A stretch of 64,000 bases of DNA from Casuarina equisetifolia (GCA_028551475.1 CM052359.1:26723583-26787582), one strand, 5' to 3'; positions 1 to 11,966 are shown, counted from the stretch's first letter. The notes: a model not told the origin generated them from the letters alone. Numbers and translations are program-made.

Positions 1-88
1 TCCCACAACGTTGAAGAATCTTCTCTGCTTCCATGGCTCTACGCTTTGCAACAGGAATATATTCAATATAACTATTATCTTCTTCCAT
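1..88 (-). CDS. RH35: DEAD-box RNA helicase 35 / DDX41-like, N-terminal fragment
   Basis: The reverse strand reads from an ATG at 88-86 to the window edge and gives 29 residues beginning MEEDNSYIEYIPVAKRRAME, then ending KILQRCG. This matches what I recall of the N-terminus of plant RH35, the DDX41/Abstrakt-type DEAD-box helicases, whose start has the pattern MEE..YVEYVPVA.RRA....KILQR. These are nuclear ATP-dependent RNA helicases linked to splicing. No helicase motif is inside the window, so the call rests on the leader alone. No in-frame stop is seen. A TATA-like box lies 156 bases upstream of the ATG (244-251), and I saw no upstream ATG in the putative leader. The rest of the gene lies to the left of the window. 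Confidence 0.8.
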   Translation of the reverse strand, partial: MEEDNSYIEYIPVAKRRAMEAEKILQRCG

Positions 89-260
89 CTCTGTGATTCT
101 TGTTCCGCAAAAACTGTCACGCCTGTAGGTTGTATTGAAACTCAATAGAACAATAACGTATAGAAAGAAAATGATACGCAAATTGTCAAGAATGAAAACT
201 AAGGCTTCCTTACTTATGGAAGTCGAGGGTTTCAATGTCTTCCTATTTATAGCCTGTTCT
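89..260 (-). promoter_or_regulatory. 5' UTR and TATA box of the RH35/DDX41-like gene
   Basis: On the reverse strand CTATAAATAG (TATA core 244-251) is a good plant TATA box. Transcription would start about 30 bases downstream, near 215, leaving a leader of roughly 125 bases before the ATG at 88. No transcript evidence is available. Further upstream are GC-rich short repeats (429-487) and a cysteine-synthase exon relic (495-590), so the distal promoter overlaps sequence from the neighbouring cluster. Confidence 0.5.
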
Positions 261-428
261 TATCCCAATCTTACTGGGTTTTGGATTCCTAAAACCATTA
301 GGTTTCGGATTAAGCTTAAATCTCTTATTTACCCCCGCCCACTTGTAATAACTATCAAAGCAGAAAAAGGAAACGGACGGATACCCCTGGAACGGCAAAA
401 ACACCGATGCCCCTCATATCGCGTGCCC

Positions 429-487
429 GCACGCAACCCAAAGCCTTATAGCCACGCGCGCAACCCAAGGCCTTGGAGCCACGCGCG
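429..487. repeat. GC-rich imperfect tandem repeat, about 28 bp x 2
   Basis: Two adjacent units share the core CGCAACCCAA(A/G)GCCTT followed by AGCCACGCGCG. They are much more GC-rich than the AT-rich surroundings. They lie between the RH35 promoter and the cysteine-synthase exon relic. The origin is unknown; a transposon terminal region or a small duplicated promoter module are both possible. Confidence 0.6.
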
Positions 488-494
488 TCCATGG

Positions 495-590
495 GGATGA
501 ATGACAACCAAATTCCAGTGTTACCACTAGCAGCCTCCGTGAGGACTGTCTTTTGCCGCCGTTGAAGCATATCAAGAACAAATGTCAGTC
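495..590 (-). pseudogene. Relic of cysteine synthase exon 4 (5' part plus upstream intron)
   Basis: The reverse strand reads QKTVLTEAASGNTGI, the start of exon 4 of the neighbouring cysteine synthase genes (normally [18 protein letters not shown]), and then diverges. The homology also covers about 35 bases of the upstream intron (the AGAACAAATG...CAGT stretch), matching gene A around 5160-5245. No other exon was found nearby, so this is an isolated fragment. It has no splice donor and already carries a substituted asparagine loop context (EAASGNT in place of EPTSGNT). It shows that the tandem cluster once extended, or was partly copied, to the left of gene A. Confidence 0.8.
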
Positions 591-1080
591 AGTTCTTAAA
601 GCCTTCAAATTCTTTTTTGGGCTTAAAATTCTTTGATTCTTACTTTCATAGATCACATACATAATTTAAGGTAGTTTTATCGTTATCATTTAATATTAAT
701 TTTTTTAATGAAAAATCCTTAATATGTTACTTATACCACAAATCAACATTTTAACTACCACAAAATGTTTAGTTTTATTTTTATTTTTATTTTTATTTAA
801 CGTACAACTTTCTATTTGAAACCATTATTATAAACATAGTTTGTCCGGCAAATTAGGCTTCCCCATGTCGTCATATATAATATGCGGAAAATGCTTGGAA
901 GAACGATGATTTGGACGATTTACCAAACACAGTTTATTCTTTTGAAGACATCATGAGTTATAAACTTGGACATCAAGGTTTTGCTCATACTGCAAAATGA
1001 TAACAGGGAAGAAACTTTCTTGTCATTTTAGATCAGACAGCACAACATATACGAAGCACTTCGAGATGTCCAGCACTGCA
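591..1080. other. AT-rich spacer downstream of cysteine synthase A
   Basis: No gene seen. The segment is AT-rich with T-runs (for example 776-800). It lies between the exon relic and the stop codon of gene A and must contain gene A's 3' UTR and polyadenylation region. Confidence 0.6.
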
Positions 1081-4000
1081 TCAATCAAAAGTCATGTTTT
1101 CCGCCTCATTCCTGATGGATTCAAACAGTGCAGAAGATAGATAACGCTCTCCAGAGCTTGGGAAAATCACCTACATCCCAAACAAAATCAAACTGAATAT
1201 TCAATGGAAGTACGATTTGGGAGACCGCAGTCTAGCTATTTGTGCACTTCTATAACCCTGCTTTGTCAGTGGAGGTCACTTGCAAAGATATATGAAATTT
1301 AAATCATCATAGTTCTGTGAAGTGAAACATCTTTTACCTCTTAGGTTTATATATATTACAACACATGTACCTAACTCATAAACACAATATTGAATTTCAG
1401 ACTTCACAGTTAGTCTCTATTAACTCATCATTAAACTAGTTGATTAAGCAATACACCTTAAGACATTTGAATATATATATATATTTATATTCAAGAACGT
1501 CAAGTGAGCCTAGTGAACCGACCTAATCATTAATCAGCCTAAGCAAAGTATGATATTATGACAAAATGCGTAAGAGATTTTAATTTGAAGAAAGCATTTG
1601 GACTTACAGCTATTAGTTTTCCAGCATATTCTGGCCTCTTAGCCAACTTTATTGCAGCAGCTGCCGCTGCACCAGATGAAATGCCCACCTGCAAAAACAC
1701 TTTACTAGATTCAGCATGGAAATGTAAAATCATAAAGACATGCAAATGACAAAGAAACTCTAGAAATGGAGAGCAAGAATTTCCCAGAGAATCGGCACAG
1801 GTTAACAATCACCGTACCAGCAAACCTTCTTTCAGAGCAAGCAGCTTGGCAGTTTCAATAGCTTCATCACTTGATACCTGAAAATGTTACCAAAACGTCA
1901 TAGTCATTTAAAGGAAATCCACGCCTTGATTTGCAGCTAACAGAGATCACAAATGTTGCCTTTTAAAAAGAAGAGGGCACTTCCCATTAACGCCTCAACG
2001 ACATTCACAAACAACACACTTTACATGAAAATATCGTTTACGGGTCTCCATTCAGAAATATAGTCGCGCATCAAGCACCATTAGCTAACAATTAAAAGGA
2101 ACTTTTGCCTTAATTTCTAGTCGGAATCTTTGAGGCCATCTTAGCATTATGTTCTTTCATTTGCAGGTTGACGAAACATCAAATCCCTCTTATACAAAAG
2201 AATTGAGGCACATCAAGTCACTAAGCGATTAACGCTTCAGAAGCTCCACGCAGAACATCATTTTCCTCGGAATTCAGATATCAATATGCTCAATTTTGTC
2301 TGCATACGAGCATTTATTATTGTTCTCCTGAAGCATTTCTGTCACTGATTCGGAAATGCAGATATTTTATTTTGGCAGTATGAAATACTGGATTAAAGAG
2401 AAACCCTTTCATGGAAAACAAATACATTTTCTATTCCAAATTTTGAAAAACAGAAATAAAATAACAGAGATATACAAGGTGACCCAGAATGCATTCCACT
2501 TTTATTTTCAAAACACTCGAGAACTTCATAATTTTAAAGGACATTTTATGAACCTCAATCAAGCATGAAGTGCAATGAACTCATTTCTAAAATATGCTTC
2601 AGAAAGAAACCAGAAAAGGAAAGGAAAGAAAAAGAGAGAGAGAGAGAGAGAGAAGATTTCAATTTCCTCTTGACACAAAGAAACAAGACCAATTGAAAGC
2701 CCTATAAAGCTGAATTACATCTAGACGATATGCCTTGGAATAAGTACATCTGAAATGAGCCCTAGTATATGATTGAGATTAAACTAAACTTAAAAAAAGC
2801 GACTCTCTAGTAATGATAAAAGTAACAAAAACCTTCCTTGGGAAAAAAAAATAAATAAACCCAACTCATTAAAGTCCTTCTGTAGAGCCTGATTGTTTGC
2901 CCTTAAGTCCCACAATTTACTCATCCATAATGGTCAAGCAAAATTAGAAGAGGTAAATACGTTACATCCCCTTTGCAAGAAATTCAATTTGCATTTCCAA
3001 ATAATTATTATGCGTTCTATCGGTGCTCATGCCACTACTTCTCACAAAATGCACAATAACTTACAAAACTATAGCAGAAGTAAAACAATTTTATATGTAC
3101 AATCAAAGGAAAGGCCAATAAAATGCTTTTTCAGACTCACTTGAATAACTTCATCAAGCAAGTTGACATCCAGGATAGCAGGGAGAATACCGGCACCAAT
3201 TCCTTGGATGAGATGCTTGCCTATGCGACATGCATGCATTCCATGTGCAAGTTAGAGAACTACTATTTGATGGTCAATGCAGATGAAAGAAGCCATAAAG
3301 ATTTAACTATATTCATTTATGCAACTTCTATCTGAATTGACAAAAATTTAATATTCAAAATTAGCTTGAAGTAAACCAAAATACATAAATTATTATTCTT
3401 GTTTCAGAGAACATGTAAATTCAGAATCTACTATTATTTTATCAATACAGTAAGTGTCCATTAAAGCAGCAGCTATAACACTTCGATTACAGATAGGTCT
3501 TACCACCCTTCACATGTACAAGCCGGCTAATTATTTCAAATAGTTATTACTTGCTTTTAATGAATTAACATCAGCTGAAGATGGTCATACTAGTCTCGCG
3601 TTGTCCAACCATATGTTCTAGCAAATCAAGATATAATCATCTTTACTCAAGATTGTTTGAAGAGCTCAAGCTAGGCTGGACCAAGCCTATTTATCAGGTT
3701 AAAAAAATGAGATTCCCTGAACTAATAAACATGTTAGATTACAACAACATATATGATTTTTCCCATTATCATTTTCCAATAGATAGTGGCAGAGAATGGG
3801 AAGTGAACTCTAAAATACCAGCCACCAGCGTATCACTCATTTTGAGTTTAGTTTTTTTTTTTTCATATAGTTTTAACTTAAAAGGGATTTCCTTTCACAA
3901 TTTTACTAAGGAGTACATATATGGTAGCTAGAGCACAGCCAGCACTGTCTTCAAAGATATAGTCAAGCCAAGTTTAGTGTGACTGAAGCTTCACGTGAAG

Positions 4001-5942
4001 AGCAGTTGACATTTGTACTAAAGCCTGCTCCCTTAGGCAGGTGAACAAGCTCATGCAAAGTTAAAAAATCAAAAAGTAACAACAGATAGAAAAGCCAGTA
4101 CATTTGTTAATCCACTCATCCAATCACAAAGGGAAGCCATAAACGGAACTGCACCTAATATTCACTAACCATTCTACAGGGACACCATAAAAGTGAAACC
4201 TTATCCAGACCACACAGATTTGCAATAGTCCAATAATTTTGACCTGTCAACCAAGGAATCTACATAGAACTCCAAATTGACATCTGCAAAAATGTTTGTT
4301 ACTGATGCTCTAAAAACAATCCATCACAATGAGACAAAAACTTCTGGTTTAGTCTCCAAAAATATTTTCTCAACACTTCATATATCAATGTGTTTGTGTT
4401 CTTTAGAAACAAAAACCTTTGATTGTAATGAAACTAGGAGATCTTGCAATTTTTCCTCGTACCAATTTAATACTAAGTTTTTCTAGCACATTCCACAGAT
4501 ACATGAAAAGAGAACAGTTTCAAAAAAGAACAAAGCATCCAGGACACGAATACCAACCAGGCTTCCCTCCGTTCAAGACTGCGCTTTCAACTGGTTCTAC
4601 TCCATACACCTAGAAATAAACAATAAAACCCATAATATTAGTAAAAGAAAATAGGAACGTGTACTCTCTCTCTGCCCCCGTGTCTCTCACATAAAGCACA
4701 AAAACATTTATAGAAGTCAACCTTGATCTCCGGGTTCTTCTCCTTCAGGAAATTCCCAGCACCAACTACCGTACCTCCAGTTCCAATCCCTGCAACAAGT
4801 GCATCAACTTTCCCTCCCGAATCTCTCCATATCTCTGGACCAGTCGTATCATAATGTATCTGAACAAAGATTGATAGAATGATCGGTTAAATCACGTCAA
4901 TCATCTATTCCCACCACATGATATTTGACACCAGAGACTACCTTTGGGTTGGCAGGATTTTCAAATTGATGAAGCATATAACTATTTGGTATTTTACTTA
5001 GTAGCTCATCGGCTTTCTCAAAAACTCCAGCAATGCCCGTTTGCAGGATCTGTAAGATACAGCTCAGCTCCAAAAGCTCGAGCACAATTCTTCTTTCAAG
5101 ACTCATTGTAGTTGGCATGGTAAGTACGACTTTGTAACCCTTGATTGCTGCGATGAATGCCAATCCAATGCCAGTGTTACCACTAGTAGGCTCTATGAGG
5201 ACAGTCTTTTGCCATCGTTTAAGCATATCAAGAACAAACATATGTCAGTTAATTGTTCCATAACATGGCCAACACATCTGGCGATAGGAAAATGTTCCGG
5301 GTATAATCAACATGGTGAGCTTAATGGAAAAGGAAGAAAGTGGGATAGAATTAATCATGGAAAGGAAGCACTACTGAACTGTGAACAAATCCATAAGAAA
5401 TACTCTTGATGAAGGTTAACATGAACATGGAGTGTAATTAAAATGTATATAGGACGCTTAATTGGATAACAGAAAAAACCACAGAATTGAAATTATTCTA
5501 GAACAAGAGAGGCAAAGTTGAATTACCAACCTTCCCTGGAGTAATCAGACCCTTATCTTCTGCATCTTTAATCATACTGAAAGCGATCCTGCATACCAAA
5601 ATTTATATCCAATCATATAAGTCCCAAACAAAGATTCCAAGAAATTATTTTAGCTGTTAGTTCAGTCTAATATCAAGCAAAATAAAAGATAAACCAGTAT
5701 GCCTGCCTGTCTTTAACACTTGAACAGGGTTCCATCATCTCAAGCTTGGCAGCTATACGGGCTACACAACCATCTACGACATTGTTAAGATATACCATTG
5801 GCGTATTGCCTATCAACTGCGATGGCCATAAATTATGATTAGCAGGATTTAATTTGACAAAAAACAACATGAAAAAGAATTAGTTCTAATGGAAAAGCGA
5901 TACTTCAGTAACATCTTTCTTGATTGCCGACTTGTCCTCCAT
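1081..5942 (-). CDS. OASTL: Cysteine synthase copy A (CYSD-like OASTL) with compensated double frameshift
   Basis: Ten exons on the reverse strand: 5942-5904, 5816-5707, 5588-5531, 5205-4942, 4859-4722, 4609-4558, 3220-3141, 1877-1818, 1688-1608, 1170-1081. Together they encode 323 residues, the normal length for the family. These PLP enzymes make cysteine from O-acetylserine and sulfide; CYSD forms are cytosolic in Arabidopsis. The PLP lysine motif SSVKDR, the substrate loop TSGNTG (76-81), the phosphate loop GTGGT and the PSSGERY motif are all present. Intron 2 uses a GC donor (GACAG|GCAGGC). In exon 4 a one-base loss near 5079 and a one-base gain near 5038 keep the frame open. They replace residues 112-125, normally RAFGAEL.LTDPA(K/R), with [14 protein letters not shown]. 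Catalytic motifs survive, but folding is doubtful. Long introns 6 (1.3 kb) and 7 (1.26 kb) hold only repeats. A 5' UTR intron acceptor (TTGCAG) lies at 5961-5966. Confidence 0.85.
2631..2652. repeat. (AG)n microsatellite
   Basis: About eleven AG units. It lies in intron 7 of cysteine synthase copy A (1878-3140). Confidence 0.9.
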
Positions 5943-7310
5943 GTTATCTGTTCAGGAAAGCTGCAAGACAAATAAATAAATAAAAAGAGAGAGAACTGTC
6001 AAGAGAGAGAGAGAACAATGGGAAATAAAGTTGCAAGCTAAAATAAATTAAAAGAAATGATGAGGGCATATTTTAAGCTAGGCGGCTTGAAAAAATCTCC
6101 AAGCTCAAGAGAAACTAAAACAGACAAGAAGAAATCAGGATCGTGACAATGGTATGTCAATCATCCACCACATATTACTCAGGATTCCAGAATTTGATAC
6201 AGGAAATAGGCCATTTAAGAAAATGGAAGAAGAAGATAGCAGCGAAAGAAATCTCAGAAGAAACATGTGAAACACCCCAATCAAACAGATATTCAAATCG
6301 ATCATCAGCTGCCACAAAGCCCGTCCTCTAAAATGGAAAACCAAACTCGTAAACAGGGCCACAGAAGAAAAAAAAAGTTCAGTTATTTCAAGTACTCGAG
6401 GTTCTTCTACTATGAGCTTCAAGTACCAGTACAGATGTTTGAGAAAAAATCACCAGCACCTCAAACTCCAAATTGTCTTTCTATCACAAGACAGGGTACT
6501 TCAATCTCAACAGAGACACAACATATATAGTGCAAAGGTGAGTTAGAGCTCGCAAATGTCCCGACTATCCCCAATGTATGAAAGAGTCCGGAGATGCAGG
6601 ATTTTAAAAAAGACCCCAAGAACCCAAACTCAAAAGACCCCAAGATCAACAACCAACCAATAAAAGCAGGGCACAGCAAGGAATTGCCAGACTACCTGAG
6701 AGTGAAAAAAGTTAAATCATTCAAATTTCGAGGAAAAGAAAACAGAGAACAATCGCAACTCAGGTATTGAAAAGTACTCCTAGCAATCACCAGTTGACTC
6801 AAACATACCAGCAATGAAACTCCTGAGCACCCAGAAGTGAAAAACAGCAGGGAATAACGCAGATATAAAGAAGAGAAATGGACAACCACCCAAAACAGCC
6901 AAAGGTCAAACAAAAACAGATAAGCTATGTAAGAATAAAATAAAATAAGGAGGAATTCATCTTAAATTTTATAAAAGGCCGTTGACGGAGTATGAGCATC
7001 GCCCCCCGACTAGATTCAAGGCATGGTCTGATAGAGAAAGCTTTTACGTTATCTTTTCTCTGGAAGGTCAATGGGAGTTCCAGTCACTATTTTTCACTAC
7101 ACCTCTTGGGGCTCGAAACTACGGTGCCGACCGCCAGCTTTCAAATCCCAACTGTTTTTCATCTCCTCTTACAGTTTTATGGTTATCCAAGATTACGGGA
7201 CCGAATACGGTACTTCCTTTTTTAAGAGTTGAATGTCGCTTAAATGCTACATACCGCATGCTGTTTCACTCGTGGTCTCAGTCCCAACTTTTTGCACCCT
7301 AATTGGTTGT
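5943..7310 (-). promoter_or_regulatory. Upstream region of cysteine synthase A (5' UTR intron, possible TATA)
   Basis: Immediately upstream of the ATG the reverse strand shows a good intron acceptor (TTTGTCTTGCAG, ending at 5961), the same arrangement as in copies B, C and D. The gene therefore probably has a noncoding first exon and a 5' UTR intron. A TATA-like TTTTATAAAA lies at about 6968-6978. I could not place the donor confidently. Short open frames at 6982-7302 have no recognisable similarity. Confidence 0.4.
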
Positions 7311-7319
7311 CATTAATTA

Positions 7320-8080
7320 TAGGTATTATAGGTGTTAAGATGCAAACAATAAGTCTTACATTATTAAATAATATATTAAATTTTTTTGTTTATATAATAA
7401 TAAATTTAATTAACTTTTAAGTTGATTTTTGAATTGAGTAATGAGTATTTTAATATAGTACATGAATATCTTTATAAGTTTATTGATTTAAACTCACATA
7501 TTATCCACATAATGCAATTTGACATCATAATAGTCTACTAATTTGATTATTATAATATGGGAAGTAAAACTCACATTTCTAAATAATATGCTAAAATCTT
7601 ATTTATATGATCTTGAGTTTTATGCAAAGTATTGAGTCAATTTTTGAGTTAAAAGATAGATATTTTAATATGATATCAAAGCCTAAGATGTTTTTTAGCA
7701 TTTTTATGAACTTCAATTGATTGAGTCCACATGATGTGATGTTATAATGTTTCGATAATTTGATTCTACTTTGAGAGAATATGTTAAGATATAGATAATA
7801 AATCTCATTATGCTAATATAATAATAAATTTTACTAATTTTTTAATTGAATAATAAGTTTTTTTCATACAAAATCAAAGCTCAAGCTTTCCTTTTGGCAT
7901 TCTTATAGATATAACTAAATCATAAATCTACTATAAGTTATCATAATGATTTGATAATTTGGTTATCATTATGAAAATATGTATTATAGTGTGTGGAGTT
8001 TATTGTACATTGGTAAAGCATGAGTATGCATAATTATTTAAAAAAATTAAATGAGTTTCCACCATTTTTTCCATATTCGA
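7320..8080. repeat. AT-rich interspersed repeat, two diverged units (R0, R1)
   Basis: Two diverged units of about 380 bp share the series: GTTAAGAT, an AATAAAT(C/A)TTA run, TATAATAATAAATT, TTAACTTTTAA, GAATAATAA, then (A/T)ATCAAAGC. The last block resembles the TGGTATCAGAGC primer-binding site of Ty1/copia elements, so these may be decayed LTR ends. Closely related copies lie at 11145-11966 on the other side of the PPR gene, and a weaker one at about 14930-15040 in cysteine synthase B. No coding potential. Confidence 0.6.
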
Positions 8081-8082
8081 GA

Positions 8083-8420
8083 AACCTGCTTCTATCTTAG
8101 TCACGGTGTGAAGTGCACCAATCAAATCTATTCATACACTTTGAACGATGTGAGGTTCCTGTTTTTCACTTTTATCCCAGTTAATCGATCATTTCAATTA
8201 TACATTTCTCAAAGGTTTATACTATTCAAGCTCAATTTAGCATGGTTATTTAAAAATAAAAATAAAAAATTGGCAGATTGGCTATCGCAGATTGTTTAAT
8301 AATAACAAAATTCTGCTTAAACTTACATATTTATTTGGTATGTTTCCTACCAAGTCTACAATTTTAATCTATAGAAGTTAAGAACAGTAACATCCTCACT
8401 TGTCCTGATTTTCAACCACT
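8083..8420. repeat. Left copy of a ~330-bp direct repeat flanking the PPR gene
   Basis: The segment from CTTCTATCTTAGTCACGG through GAACGATGTGAGGTTCCTG to GATTTTCAACCACTT is repeated with modest divergence at 12186-12508. The homology stops sharply at 8420. There it passes straight into a 22-bp string (8420-8441) that is identical to intron 2 of cysteine synthase A (5603-5624). The two copies bracket the PPR gene, so the gene sits inside a duplicated frame. Confidence 0.75.
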
Positions 8421-8744
8421 TATATCCAATCATATAAGTCCTTGAGAGCAGATGGGGCTTCGGAGCTCAGCATCGGCGGGTTATTACTGGAACGCGGCAT
8501 TTGAATGCAAGAGTGGGATTGCCTTCTTTGTAATTTCAGCTTCTAATTTATTCTAAACTCGAAAAGTTCAAATCTAATTGGGGAAAAACATGTCTTCTTT
8601 CATCATGTAGTTTACAAATGTTGAAGCATAAATAAAGGCGGCAAAGCAATTCATGTAGTTCGATGGCTAAAGAAACTGAGAACCTGACCTGTCTTTGCCA
8701 GCATGTTTCTACAACTAGCACGCCAACTGCTAAAATAAGTTTCG

Positions 8745-11045
8745 TTAGTTTTCTGAACTGGTATTGGAGATGTCGCTGCTACTTGATCCATCATTTCCAT
8801 TGTCCTCCTCAAGCTCCATAATTCCAATTGTTTCTCCACGTCCACTTGAAGCTTCCAATCCCAACTCATCGAGTGCAGGCAAGCTTGATTCACTGTCGTT
8901 AAAATAATTCACCAGTCTGTCAAAAAAATCTAAAGAGACAATGTTCTTTTCCCTGAGTAATCTAATGAATTCCACTGCTGCCTCCACGTCTCTTCCGGTT
9001 TTCAAGTACTCCAAACATGCAACCAAAGTTTCTTTGCGTGGCTTCCACCTAGGCCCACAGACCAAAATTGCTTTATTCATTGCTTCGGCACTTTTTTCAA
9101 GTTGGTTTATCTGAAGGTACCCTGTTGCCAAAGAATGGTAAGTCCTTGCATTAGGTTTCCCTCCTTTCATTATTATCCGTTTTACAAGGGTTTCAGCCTT
9201 CTCCACCAGACCTTCTTTCACAAAAGCCACAAGCAGATAGTTTGGAATTCGGATATCAAAGCATAAATCTCTGGATTCCCACTCATCAAATATCTCCTCA
9301 GCACCATCAATGTCATCAAACTTCAGCAGAGAGCTTATGATACTCATATAGCCTTTATTATATATCTTCTTCTCCTCCTTCTTGTATAATTCCCAGAGTC
9401 TTAAAACTTCATCTTTCCTCCCTATTGCTGCGTATTGTGTGAGAAGGAAATTGAATGCAGTACTCCTTTTGCCAGTTAGCCATCGCTCTGATTTCTTGAG
9501 CATTTCCAAAGCCTTTTCCGTAAGCCCAATTTTCGTGTACCCATTTGCTGCAACAGCATAAGTAGTCCAATCTAAAACACCAACGGGATTGGATTCCATC
9601 CGTCCAGAATCTTATGAATTCCCTCGACATCACAAGCAGCTGCATAGGCACTGACCAAGATTCCAAAAGTAAATTTGTCAAACTCGATGCCCTTTTCTTC
9701 CATTTCATGCAATAAAGTATCCAGCTTCTCATGGTGTCCTGTCTGATAATACAAATTAAGCAAAGAATTGTAAGCCACTTTTGTCCTATCCAATCCCAAA
9801 TCTCGCATCTTCTGCATAACAGCCTCTGCTTTGTCCACATCTCTTACAAAGGCATAGCAGTTAAGAAGAGTACTATAAACCTCAAGAACTCTAAATTTTA
9901 CTGGAATATTATTAAAATAATTCTCAGCTTGTTCTATCCCATACACTTTTGCAATCAAGTCTAATCGGATGGCAACATCACCGTATGTTAGGTAAAAGTA
10001 CCTTTTATCAGTCATCCACATAGATACCTGGCAAAAAAGGTAAATTAACAATCAGAAGTTTTTCTTTAATATTTGACACGATAACCATCTTCACAACACT
10101 GCAAAGTTTCCTTTTCATATCTTGCATCTCATGAGTTCTCTGTATACTTACTCCAAGAAATTAAATCGTTAGAAAAGAATGAACTAAATTATTTAATTTG
10201 ATAATCTACCATTTTCTCTTGTAGAACAAACTCAGACCCAGTGTTCAAATATCATATCCAATCACCACTTACCCAATACCTTGAGGTAATAAAGGGGACA
10301 AATGGAACTGTTTCATTTCACAGTCAACAAACAGCAACTGTTTTATACATGCTAACCAGGGCACTGTGGACCACATTTTTCCAAATATTTCGGTCACTTT
10401 TACATCAGTACCAACATCAAGAGAGGCAATGCCGGTTCAGCATTACAAAGAATCATCATCATCAATTCTTAGACAATCTTAGAGAAAAACATCAAAGCAT
10501 TTCAAACTATAAAGCAATCATTTGGACAGTTTGTATGTGACGGACAAGAGTAAGGCAAAGAATCAATCCGTAGGCAGTATGCTAAATGGTTCTCATGCAT
10601 TTCTTCTAACCATAAAGACCATAAAGCGATAATTTGAAAATGTCGCATTATGACTAAAAAATCTCAGGAATTCATCAATCCGTAGAGAATGCGGTAAATG
10701 ATTCTTATTTCGGTTTGCTTGAGTTTACGAACGGATAAAAATTAGGGATACCTCAAGGGCGTGAGTATATCGTCGGTAACGTCTAAGCTCCTTGATAATG
10801 GAGACAAGGGGTACTCTGCTGACGGTTCGGCCTTCCGCGATCCATTGGTCGAGTATCGGGACGATTGTGTCCCTGGGACTTCCCACGGGCGAAATCCGAC
10901 GGTAAAGTTCGTTGAGCGAAGGGGTCCAAGGTTTTGCTGTTAGCGTTGGCGTCGTGGAGGTGGAGTAGAGCGAAAGGTTTGGGGCGTTTCGGGGACCGAA
11001 ACGAGTGGCCGATTTCAGTAAAGGGGTGATTCGTTGAAGCTTCAT
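8745..11045 (-). pseudogene. Mitochondrial-type PPR protein gene (At2g20710-like), frameshifted
   Basis: Two exons: 11045-10752 (98 codons) and 10027-8745. Exon 1 begins MKLQRITPLLKSATRF, a basic serine-rich presequence like those for mitochondrial import, followed by the family block LDQWIAEGR..S...L..II.ELRRYRRYTHALE. Exon 2 continues SMWMTDKRYF.LTYGDVAIRLDLIAKVYG and then degenerate 35-residue PPR helices, as in the At2g20710/At4g21705 group of organellar RNA-binding proteins. At about 9601 one base is missing (LDG|W where LDRMES is expected). The frame then ends at a TAG at 9572-9574, giving about 249 residues. The remaining 284 codons are intact in the next frame down to the stop at 8745. 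An unbroken version would be about 525 residues. The clean reading on both sides means the lesion is recent or a sequencing error. The C-terminus is acidic and serine-rich. Confidence 0.85.
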
Positions 11046-11144
11046 TGATGAGACAGGTTATGAAATAATTTCAGTGGAGAAAGCAGGGCTTAAGGTGTTG
11101 GAACGATGAAGATGATTTAAGAAACGACACCGCTCAACCCTCTT

Positions 11145-11966
11145 CCTATAGACTTTCCACTGGATGAGTTCACATGATATGACATCATAATGTTTCGATA
11201 ATTTGGTTATAATTTGAGATAACACGTTAAGATGTGGGTAATAAATATTATATTACTAAAGAATATATTTTGAAAATCATGCTTGTATAATAATAAATTT
11301 TATTAACTTTTAAATTGAATAATAAACTTTTTAATATAGTATTAAAATTCAAATTTTTCTTTTGGCATTCTTATAAATATAGCTAAATCTTAAATACACT
11401 ATCAACCACTATAATGGTTTGATAATTTTATTATCGTAATGAAAAAACATATTTTAGTGAGTAAAGTTTGTTTTGTATTGCTAAAGCATGAGTATGTGGA
11501 ATTACTTATAATTAAATGAGTTTTTACCATTTATAGTAAAAAGATGAGTTAGAGCTTGCAAATTAGTTGAGTTCCTATAGACTTTTATTGGTTGAGTTCA
11601 CATGATGTGACATTATAATGTTTTGACAATTTGATTCTAATTTGAGAGAACATGTTAAGACGTTGGCAATAAATCTCATATTACTAAAGAATATCTTAAG
11701 AATCGTGTTTATATAATAATAAGTTGTATTAACTTTTAAGTTGAATAATAAGCTTTTGAATATGGAATCATAATTCAAACTTCTCTTTTGACATTCTTAC
11801 AGATATAACTAAATTTTAAATACACTATAAGCTATTATAATTGTTTGATAATTTGACTATCATGATGAAAAATGTATTATAATGAGTGGAGTTTTTTCTA
11901 TATTGATAAGAATGAGTATGTAGAGTTACTTAAAAATTAAATGAGTTTTCACCATTTTTTGAATCA
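11145..11966. repeat. AT-rich interspersed repeat, tandem units R2 and R3
   Basis: Two consecutive units (about 11145-11556 and 11572-11966) each begin CCTATAGACTTT...TGAGTTCACATGAT and end AAATGAGTTTT(T/C)ACCATTT. R3 matches R1 (7705-8075) closely. This array and the next feature form the right-hand flank of the PPR gene. Confidence 0.75.

Noticed and set aside
6982..7302. 106-codon frame upstream of cysteine synthase A
   Set aside because: No family similarity, overlaps another equally long frame, and lies where the promoter is expected.
9572..9620. An intron to explain the PPR frame change
   Set aside because: No GT...AG pair joins the two frames at the right place without removing conserved residues, and the frames meet within a few bases. 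A one-base deletion is simpler.
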